This document shows, piece by piece, positions 7,456 through 12,624 of a DNA stretch of 12,624 nt (position 1 is the first letter of the stretch; every line of letters begins with the position of its first letter). The stretch covers positions 1 to 12,624 of the forward strand of contig JANELJ010000028.1 of NCBI GenBank assembly GCA_024511395.1. The letters are read 5' to 3'. A program made the translations under genes and the position numbers. The notes beneath the pieces are model-generated. The model saw only the letters and a program-made list of their open reading frames with translations, did not search any database and was not told where the DNA came from. Source of the stretch: Gammaproteobacteria bacterium. Lineage in GTDB: Bacteria > Pseudomonadota > Gammaproteobacteria > GRL18.

Positions 7456-8502
7456 CTAAGGCATTAGCGGAACAATACCAAGACCAGCCTGCTCATCCAG
7501 ATCAAAAGCCAGGTTCATATTCTGCACGGCTTGGCCTGCAGCCCCTTTAACCAGGTTATCAATGACTGACAGTACCACAATGGTATCATTACCCTGCGGC
7601 TGATGAACAGCAATACGGCACAGATTACTGCCTTTAACCATCCTAGTTTCCGGATGAGAGCCGGAAGGCAGAACATCCACAAAAGGCTCATCCTGATAAC
7701 GCTGTTCAAACAGGTTCTGGATTTCTTCTATTGATGCAGTATCCGTTTTTACTTTGGCGTATAAAGTCGCCTCAATACCCCGGATCATGGGTGTCAGATG
7801 AGGAACAAAGGTCAGATCCACAGCCGATTTATGCTCCAGCTCCAATCCCTGCTTAATTTCCGGTAAATGCCGGTGTCCAGAGACAGCATAAGCCTTAAAG
7901 CTTTCACTGGCCTCGCATAATAAGGTGCCGACATTAGCCCCCCGACCGGCTCCGCTGACACCGGATTTACAGTCAGCCACCAGGAAGTCAGTATTAATTA
8001 ACTGGTTTTCAAGCAGGGGCAAAAAACCCAGCTGCACTGCCGTAGGATAGCAGCCTGGATTGGCAATCAGACGTGCCTGCTTTATCGCTTCACGATTAAT
8101 TTCCGGCAGACCATATACTGCCTGTGCAACATAATTGGGACAGGCATGGGTCATACCGTACCACTGTTCCCAGACGGCTATATCCTTAATCCTGAAATCG
8201 GCGGCCAGATCGATAACTTTGACACCCGCTTCAATCAGTTCCGGTACCATTTTCATGGCCACACCGTTAGGGGTGGCAAAAAACACCAGATCACAGTTTT
8301 TAAGTGCCTTAACATCCGGTTCAGTAAACTGTATATCCATAAAACCGCGCAGGTTAGAGTATAAATCACTGACATGCAGTCCGGCCTCAGAACGGGAAGT
8401 AATAACCTGTAAATCCACCTCTGGATGATTGGCCAGTATCCTCAATAATTCCACGCCGGTATAACCGGTTCCACCTACAATACCTGTTTTTATCTTTGCC
8501 AC
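7456..8502 (-). CDS. argC: N-acetyl-gamma-glutamyl-phosphate reductase
   Basis: NADPH-dependent third step of arginine synthesis: reduces N-acetylglutamyl phosphate to the semialdehyde, in the cytoplasm. The 348 residues are full length. The nucleotide-binding motif [17 protein letters not shown] spans 7-23, the catalytic cysteine is C151 in NPGCYPTA, and the catalytic His/Glu pair is H212 and E215 in SGHRHLPEI. The start is GTG at 8502 (GTG GCA AAG), since no nearby in-frame ATG fits; AAGG lies 11 nt upstream, a long spacing. It heads a probable three-gene transcript with the DUF6776-like and bactofilin genes. No convincing promoter or full ARG box was found upstream. Confidence 0.96.
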   Translation of the reverse strand: MAKIKTGIVGGTGYTGVELLRILANHPEVDLQVITSRSEAGLHVSDLYSNLRGFMDIQFTEPDVKALKNCDLVFFATPNGVAMKMVPELIEAGVKVIDLAADFRIKDIAVWEQWYGMTHACPNYVAQAVYGLPEINREAIKQARLIANPGCYPTAVQLGFLPLLENQLINTDFLVADCKSGVSGAGRGANVGTLLCEASESFKAYAVSGHRHLPEIKQGLELEHKSAVDLTFVPHLTPMIRGIEATLYAKVKTDTASIEEIQNLFEQRYQDEPFVDVLPSGSHPETRMVKGSNLCRIAVHQPQGNDTIVVLSVIDNLVKGAAGQAVQNMNLAFDLDEQAGLGIVPLMP

Positions 8503-8586
8503 GTTATGTCTAACCTTAAATTTTAAGCTTGAATAATGTTATGCCTGAAATATCTGCTCTAGATAAATAGAGTGATCATCCGAAAA

Positions 8587-8668
8587 TTCCCCTTTTTTTA
8601 AAGAGGGGATGGAGGTTTAAGTTCCTGACTTGCCCCCCCCCTCAATCCCCCTTCTAAAGAAGGGGGAA
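8587..8668. repeat. Nested inverted repeat, REP/BIME-like palindromic element
   Basis: The left arm (8587-8615) and right arm (8633-8668) are imperfect inverted copies of each other (TTCCCC..GGGGATGGAGG against the reverse complement TTCCCCC..GGGGGATTGAGG). They are separated by about 17 nt. Each arm is itself a hairpin: in the left, CCCC (8589-8592) pairs with GGGG (8605-8608) and continues into T/A pairs; in the right, CCCCCTTC (8647-8654) pairs perfectly with GAAGGGGG (8659-8666) around TAAA. A run of nine C occurs at 8633-8641. This architecture is that of dispersed, non-coding palindromic repeats. No clear target duplication flanks it. Confidence 0.75.
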
Positions 8669-8705
8669 GTAAAAGCGGAATAAACAGATGAACCATAAAA
8701 TTAAA

Positions 8706-8735
8706 TTGGCTCAGGGCTGAATAAACCATTATAAT
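8706..8735 (+). promoter_or_regulatory. Promoter of the tlpA-like-hemJ-thiD-thiE operon
   Basis: -35 TTGGCT (8706-8711), an 18-nt spacer and a perfect -10 TATAAT (8730-8735) predict a start near 8742, about 76 nt before the ATG at 8818. Confidence 0.6.
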
Positions 8736-8817
8736 ACATGCTCACTAATAAATGGATAGCTGGAGCGGTAAAACTGAAAAATTACCAACTCCTTAAAACA
8801 CGAGTAATTTACATCCA

Positions 8818-9318
8818 ATGAAAACAAAAGACCTTGCTGTTGTCGGTTTTATTCTGGTTCTGGCAGCTCTGCTGCTGTTTCTCTGGCTGTCCCCTTCCGG
8901 TCACCCCATGGCGCCAACGGCCCATTTTAAAGATTTGAACGGCAAGGAATTTACCCTAGCTCAGTTAAAAGTCCGTCCTGTTATTATTAATTTCTGGGCG
9001 ACTACCTGCCCCGGATGCGTCAAGGAAATTCCCATGCTGATTAATACAGCCGATAAATACGCTTCCAGCCAGTTAGTTATTATAGGTGTCGCCATGGATT
9101 ATGATCCGCCCGAACAGGTCAGAGAAATGGTGCGCCGCAAAAAAATGAACTATACCATCGTGCTGGACACTGACGGACAGCTGGCAAAGTCATTTAACAA
9201 TGTAACCCTGACACCGACTACTTTCTTTATTAACCGCCAGGGCCAGATTGTAAAAAACAAACTGGGTGAACTGTCTCATAATGAGATGGAAGAAGCGGTT
9301 AATAAAATTATCCTTTAA
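8818..9318 (+). CDS. TlpA-like periplasmic thiol-disulfide protein, membrane anchored
   Basis: Thioredoxin-fold protein expected to act in the periplasm as a reductant or exchange factor. The 166 residues begin with a membrane anchor or uncleaved signal (about 6-24), then a thioredoxin/AhpC-like domain (about 33-166). The active site is C64-P-G-C67 in FWATTCPGCVKEIP, and the cis-proline is P133 in LTPTTF. It has CPGC rather than the CxPC common in TlpA proteins, which may alter redox potential. The ribosome site is weak (GAG about 13 nt upstream). hemJ follows after 11 nt, so co-transcription is likely. A role in haem or cytochrome handling is suggested by context only. The substrate cannot be told from sequence. 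Confidence 0.88.
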   Translation: MKTKDLAVVGFILVLAALLLFLWLSPSGHPMAPTAHFKDLNGKEFTLAQLKVRPVIINFWATTCPGCVKEIPMLINTADKYASSQLVIIGVAMDYDPPEQVREMVRRKKMNYTIVLDTDGQLAKSFNNVTLTPTTFFINRQGQIVKNKLGELSHNEMEEAVNKIIL

Positions 9319-9329
9319 AGGTATGTACT

Positions 9330-9755
9330 ATGTTATGGGTTAAAGCATTTCATGTAATTTTTATGGTGACCTGGTTTGCCGCTCTGTTTTATCTGCCGCG
9401 GCTGTTTGTCTATCATGCCAGCAGCAATGATGAAATCAGCAATAAGCGATTTAAGGTCATGGAAAGCAAGCTATTTTACGGTATTATGACGCCAGGCGCC
9501 ATTATTACGACTGTACTGGGATTATGGCTGCTGTTTGAATACGCCTGGCATACCTATTCATCCATGCTCTGGCTGCATATTAAACTGGCCCTGGTGGTTC
9601 TGCTTATTATTTATCACCTGTATTGCTGGAAACTGTTAAAACTATTCAGGGATGACAAAAATCCCTACAGCCATGTTTTTTATCGCTGGTTTAATGAAAT
9701 TCCGGTATTTATGTTAATCGGTATTATTATCCTGGTTATTGTAAAACCCATATGA
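9330..9755 (+). CDS. hemJ: Protoporphyrinogen IX oxidase HemJ (CopD-like/UPF0093 membrane protein)
   Basis: Integral membrane enzyme that oxidises protoporphyrinogen IX to protoporphyrin IX, the penultimate step of haem synthesis, where HemG and HemY are absent. The 141-residue length and layout fit HemJ: LWVKAFHVIFMVTWFAALFY with H8, LPRLFVYHA (22-30), a loop leading to ESKLFYGIMTPGA, and WLHIKLALVV with H83 and K85. The His and Lys are of the kind needed for haem binding in studied HemJ proteins. About four hydrophobic helices are visible (roughly 5-23, 50-70, 78-98, 121-139). AGG lies 8 nt before the ATG. Its TGA stop overlaps the thiD start (ATGA), showing translational coupling. Confidence 0.9.
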   Translation: MLWVKAFHVIFMVTWFAALFYLPRLFVYHASSNDEISNKRFKVMESKLFYGIMTPGAIITTVLGLWLLFEYAWHTYSSMLWLHIKLALVVLLIIYHLYCWKLLKLFRDDKNPYSHVFYRWFNEIPVFMLIGIIILVIVKPI

Positions 9756-10582
9756 ATACCCCTTCTTCACTACCCGTTGTCCTGTGTTTTTCCGGCAATG
9801 ATCCTACCGGCGGTGCCGGCATTCAGGCGGATATTGAAGCCCTGGTCAGTATGGGAGTCAGAGCTGCGCCGGTTATTACCGCTTTAACCGTACAGGACAC
9901 CCAGAATGTTAAGTATTTTTCTGCCACCGAGCCTAAATTACTGACTGAACAGGCCGGGATTATTCTTGAAGACTTGCCTGTTTGTGCCTTTAAACTGGGC
10001 ATGCTGGGAAGCCTAGAAAATATTGAGGCTATTCATCAGCTCCTGCATGATTATCGGGATATTCCTGTTATTATTGATCCGATTATTAGCGCCGGTGGCG
10101 GTATGACACTCAGTTCTGAAAATATGGCACTGGCTTATTCTGATTTATTATTTCCCCTGACTACCCTAGTAACTCCCAATTCCAGAGAAGCCCGAATTCT
10201 GGCACCGGAAGCAGACACCTTGGAAGCCTGTGCCCAGGAATTAATGGATGACGGCTGTGAATTTGTTTTAGTAACCGGTACCCATGAAAGCAGCTCCGAG
10301 GTTATCAACACTCTTTATGGCCAGCATGAAAAACTGTCCAGCCTGTCCTGGCCGCGTCTTGAACACAGCTATCATGGATCGGGCTGCACCTTAACATCGG
10401 CCATAACGGGATTAATTGCCCGGGGAGTACCCGTGCCTGATGCCGTAACATCTGTCCAGCAATACACCTGGGACAGCCTGCACAAGGGTTTTCAACTGGG
10501 TATGTATCAACAACATCCGGATCGGTTTTTCTGGGCCTCTAACTGGTTTGATGACCATCTGGATAATCCCTCAGCCAGATAA
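9752..10582 (+). CDS. thiD: Hydroxymethylpyrimidine / phosphomethylpyrimidine kinase
   Basis: Cytoplasmic ribokinase-fold enzyme that phosphorylates HMP and HMP-phosphate to HMP-pyrophosphate for thiamine synthesis. Over 276 residues it shows the substrate motif CFSGNDPTGGAGIQADIEA (12-30), VIIDPIISAGGG (106-117), the LVTPNSREA segment (139-147) and the anion-hole motif GSGCTLTSA (209-217) with catalytic C212. The ATG overlaps the hemJ stop by 4 nt. thiE follows after 6 nt. The N-terminal region matches the kinase directly, with no fused ThiE or TenA domain. Confidence 0.95.
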   Translation: MNTPSSLPVVLCFSGNDPTGGAGIQADIEALVSMGVRAAPVITALTVQDTQNVKYFSATEPKLLTEQAGIILEDLPVCAFKLGMLGSLENIEAIHQLLHDYRDIPVIIDPIISAGGGMTLSSENMALAYSDLLFPLTTLVTPNSREARILAPEADTLEACAQELMDDGCEFVLVTGTHESSSEVINTLYGQHEKLSSLSWPRLEHSYHGSGCTLTSAITGLIARGVPVPDAVTSVQQYTWDSLHKGFQLGMYQQHPDRFFWASNWFDDHLDNPSAR

Positions 10583-10588
10583 TTTTTT

Positions 10589-11227
10589 ATGCGCAAAAAT
10601 ACCAAAATACAGGGGCTGTATGCCATAACGGATCCGGCCCTGATAAATAATAACAAGCTGATTGATGCAGTAACTCAGGCTATTGAAGGCGGTGCCCGGA
10701 TCATTCAGTACCGTAATAAACAGGCATCACCTGAACTACAGTTAAAACAGGCTCAGGCCATTGCTCAAATTTGTAAACAATACCAGGTCTGTTTTATCAT
10801 TAATGACGACCCGCAACTGGCCAGAAAAATAAATGCCGATGGGGTCCATGTGGGTAAAGATGACGGTCAGATAGCCGATGCCCGTGCTATTCTGGGAAAC
10901 GAAGCCATTATTGGCGTTTCCTGCTACAACCGTCTGGAAAATGCCCTGCAGGCCCAGGCCGATGGCGCTGACTATATCGCACTGGGGCGTTTTTTCACGT
11001 CCCGTACCAAACCGGATGCCGTACAGGCCAGTCTGGAATTACTATCTGAAGTCAGGCAGGCCATTGATTTACCTATTGTGACCATTGGCGGTATTAAACG
11101 GGATAATGCCCGGCAGCTTATTGAGTACGGTACTGATGCCATTGCTGTTATTTATGACTTATTTCATAATACTCAAAATATTAAGCAAACAGCTCAGGAA
11201 TTTCAAAAATTATTTGAACATCAATAA
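10589..11227 (+). CDS. thiE: Thiamine-phosphate synthase
   Basis: TIM-barrel enzyme that joins HMP-pyrophosphate (the ThiD product) with the thiazole phosphate to give thiamine phosphate. The 212 residues carry the usual pyrophosphate and substrate motifs: IIQYRNKQ (38-45), FIINDD (69-74), DGVHVGKDD (84-92), GVSCYN (109-114), YIALGRFFTSRTKPDA (129-144) and VTIGGI (164-169). GRFF in place of the common GPVF is the variant I associate with gammaproteobacterial ThiE. There is no clear ribosome site (the 6-nt gap to thiD is T-rich), so translation probably depends on coupling to thiD. No thiazole-branch genes (thiG, thiS, thiH) are in the window. Confidence 0.95.
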   Translation: MRKNTKIQGLYAITDPALINNNKLIDAVTQAIEGGARIIQYRNKQASPELQLKQAQAIAQICKQYQVCFIINDDPQLARKINADGVHVGKDDGQIADARAILGNEAIIGVSCYNRLENALQAQADGADYIALGRFFTSRTKPDAVQASLELLSEVRQAIDLPIVTIGGIKRDNARQLIEYGTDAIAVIYDLFHNTQNIKQTAQEFQKLFEHQ

Positions 11228-11322
11228 ACCAGCTTAAATAACCAAAATACTTATTCAGACATTCATTCTCCATAGTAGAGAGTATGTTTACAGATTAATC
11301 AATTAACAGGAACTCAGTTACC

Positions 11323-12603
11323 ATGACCCGTTCACATGATCTATTCTTACAGGCTCAGAAAACCATCCCCGGCGGTGTAAATTCCCCGGTTCGTGCATTT
11401 AAAGGTGTGGGTGGTGATCCGATTTATTTAAAAAAAGGTTCCGGTGCCTATTTATATGACGAAGACGACAAGCAGTATATTGACTATGTGGCTTCCTGGG
11501 GACCTATGATTATGGGCCATGCCCATCCGGAAGTGGTTAAGGCGGTTCAGGATGCCGCAGCTAACGGCCTGGGCTTCGGCGCACCCACCCAGATTGAAAC
11601 AGAAATGGCCGAACTGGTGTGTAAACTGGTACCTTCCATTGAAATGGTTCGCATGGTTAGCTCTGGTACAGAGGCAACCATGAGTGCGATTCGTCTGGCA
11701 CGCGGTTATACCGGACGAGACAAAATTGTTAAATTTGAAGGCTGCTACCACGGGCATTCTGATTCTCTGCTGGTCAAGGCCGGCTCCGGTGCACTGACTT
11801 TTGGCGTCCCCTCCTCCCTCGGCGTACCCACATCCTTATCAGAACACACCATTACCCTGACTTATAATGATTCCGAACAGGTAAAACAGGTCTTTGCTGA
11901 TATTGGTGATCAAATTGCAGCCATTATTGTGGAACCCGTAGCCGGTAATATGAATTGTATTCCACCGGTTGAGGGCTTTCTTGAAACCTTACGGGAAGTC
12001 TGTGATCAATCCGGCACTGTGCTGATTTTTGATGAAGTGATGACCGGTTTCCGGGTAGCCAAAGGCGGTGCTCAGGCACATTACGGCATCACCCCCGATT
12101 TAACCACTCTGGGCAAAGTTATCGGCGGCGGTCTGCCGGTAGGCGCCTTTGGCGGTAAAAAAGTTATAATGGAACAGATTTCACCCCTCGGCCCCGTGTA
12201 TCAGGCCGGTACCTTATCCGGTAACCCCCTGTCCATGGCCGCCGGCATGAAAACCCTGACCCTGGCCTGTCAGGACGGCATACATGAACAACTAGACAGC
12301 AAAGCCAGACGACTGGTTGAAGGCATTATTGCCAAAGCCAGAGAAGCCGGCATCCCCATGACCTATAATCAGGTCGGCGGCATGTTCGGTCTGTTTTTCA
12401 GTGACGAAGACAAAATTACCGGCTTTAATCAGGTCACAAAGAGCGATCAGGAACGCTTTAAAAAATTCTTCCACGGCATGCTGGATGAAGGTGTCTACCT
12501 GGCACCATCGGCGTTTGAGGCGGGGTTTGTTTCTGCAGCGCATACGAATGAGGATATTGAAGCGACTGTTGAGGCGGCGGGAAGAGTTTTGAAAAAGATT
12601 TAA
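11323..12603 (+). CDS. hemL: Glutamate-1-semialdehyde 2,1-aminomutase
   Basis: Pyridoxal-phosphate enzyme that converts glutamate-1-semialdehyde to 5-aminolevulinate, the committed precursor of haem in the C5 pathway. The 426-residue length equals the E. coli enzyme. Motifs: [16 protein letters not shown] (20-35), [16 protein letters not shown] (113-128), the cofactor-aspartate motif FDEVMTGFR (236-244), and the PLP lysine K265 in [18 protein letters not shown] (261-278). AGGA lies 11 nt before the ATG. It follows thiE after 95 bp, where neither a terminator nor a convincing promoter is seen, so it may be read through from the upstream operon. The last ~32 codons use GCG and GAG far more than the rest of the gene (see findings). 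Confidence 0.97.
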   Translation: MTRSHDLFLQAQKTIPGGVNSPVRAFKGVGGDPIYLKKGSGAYLYDEDDKQYIDYVASWGPMIMGHAHPEVVKAVQDAAANGLGFGAPTQIETEMAELVCKLVPSIEMVRMVSSGTEATMSAIRLARGYTGRDKIVKFEGCYHGHSDSLLVKAGSGALTFGVPSSLGVPTSLSEHTITLTYNDSEQVKQVFADIGDQIAAIIVEPVAGNMNCIPPVEGFLETLREVCDQSGTVLIFDEVMTGFRVAKGGAQAHYGITPDLTTLGKVIGGGLPVGAFGGKKVIMEQISPLGPVYQAGTLSGNPLSMAAGMKTLTLACQDGIHEQLDSKARRLVEGIIAKAREAGIPMTYNQVGGMFGLFFSDEDKITGFNQVTKSDQERFKKFFHGMLDEGVYLAPSAFEAGFVSAAHTNEDIEATVEAAGRVLKKI

Positions 12604-12608
12604 AAAAA

Positions 12609-12624
12609 GCGTTCAGCGTTCAGC
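12609..12624. repeat. Start of a 7-bp tandem repeat (GCGTTCA) cut by the window edge
   Basis: Two perfect GCGTTCA units (12609-12615, 12616-12622) and the first two bases of a third begin 6 nt after the hemL stop and run off the end. Only 16 bp are visible, so the length of the array is unknown. Confidence 0.5.

Larger units (their letters stand above)
8503..8817. other. 315-bp divergent intergenic region between argC and the TlpA-like gene
   Basis: No gene is called here. From left to right it holds the argC leader, a perfect small inverted repeat CTCTA-6 nt-TAGAG (8557-8561 / 8568-8572) that could be an operator, the nested palindromic element at 8587-8668, and a plus-strand promoter at 8706-8735. 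A leader of about 76 nt precedes the ATG at 8818. No TPP riboswitch signature (CUGAGA) was seen, although thiamine genes lie downstream. Confidence 0.75.

Noticed and set aside
8530..8545. ARG-box-like half site TGAATAATGTTATG upstream of argC
   Set aside because: Only the left half fits the TGAAT-W4-ATTCA pattern; the right half is wrong at most positions and no second box is nearby.
8587..8668. The palindromic element as an intrinsic terminator
   Set aside because: It lies between two divergent gene starts, has no proper T-run after either stem, and is better explained as a dispersed repeat.
8671..8817. TPP riboswitch ahead of the operon containing thiD and thiE
   Set aside because: The conserved CUGAGA and partner helices were not found, and thiD starts inside the end of hemJ, leaving no leader of its own.
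8738..8821. A 27-codon open frame whose TGA overlaps the ATG of the TlpA-like gene (ATGA)
   Set aside because: Its ATG lies just 3' of the -10 box and before the predicted transcript start near 8742, it has no ribosome site, and its product resembles nothing known to me. It could be revived if the transcript begins further upstream.

Overview
The window reads as ordinary, tightly packed chromosome from a gammaproteobacterium of moderately low GC. The support is a TyrZ-type tyrosyl-tRNA synthetase, a close ErpA homologue, anhydro-MurNAc kinase, HemJ-type protoporphyrinogen oxidation, and a gene order that from memory strongly resembles the Pseudomonas aeruginosa argC / erpA / anmK / M23 peptidase / tyrZ / 16S rRNA block. 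The species cannot be fixed from this window. A sulfur-oxidising or methylotrophic gammaproteobacterium would fit, but that is a guess. No phage, transposase, CRISPR array or defence cassette is visible.

Left part (1-4432): a consensus, rRNA-type promoter at the left edge fires leftward out of the window, probably into an rRNA operon. tyrS lies on the minus strand and diverges from a plus-strand pair: a membrane-anchored M23 endopeptidase of the MepM/OapA type, then anmK. These link peptidoglycan cleavage with recycling of anhydro-MurNAc.

Middle part (4460-8502, all minus strand): argC, a membrane/coiled-coil protein of unknown function (DUF6776-like), a bactofilin whose start overlaps it by 14 nt, erpA (Fe-S carrier, own promoter and intrinsic terminator), and a short-type citrate synthase that converges on anmK. 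A 315-bp divergent spacer (8503-8817) holds a nested inverted repeat of REP/BIME type and a promoter for the next operon.

Right part (8818-12624, plus strand): a TlpA-like thiol-disulfide protein, hemJ, thiD (ATGA overlap with hemJ), thiE and hemL. This cluster combines early and late tetrapyrrole steps with thiamine synthesis. The last ~95 bp of hemL change codon usage abruptly, and a 7-bp tandem repeat (GCGTTCA) begins straight after the gene and runs off the window.

Most of the window is housekeeping. The points worth a second look are the bactofilin plus membrane-partner pair, the extra citrate synthase gene in an otherwise conserved block, the nested palindromic element, and the altered 3' end of hemL.
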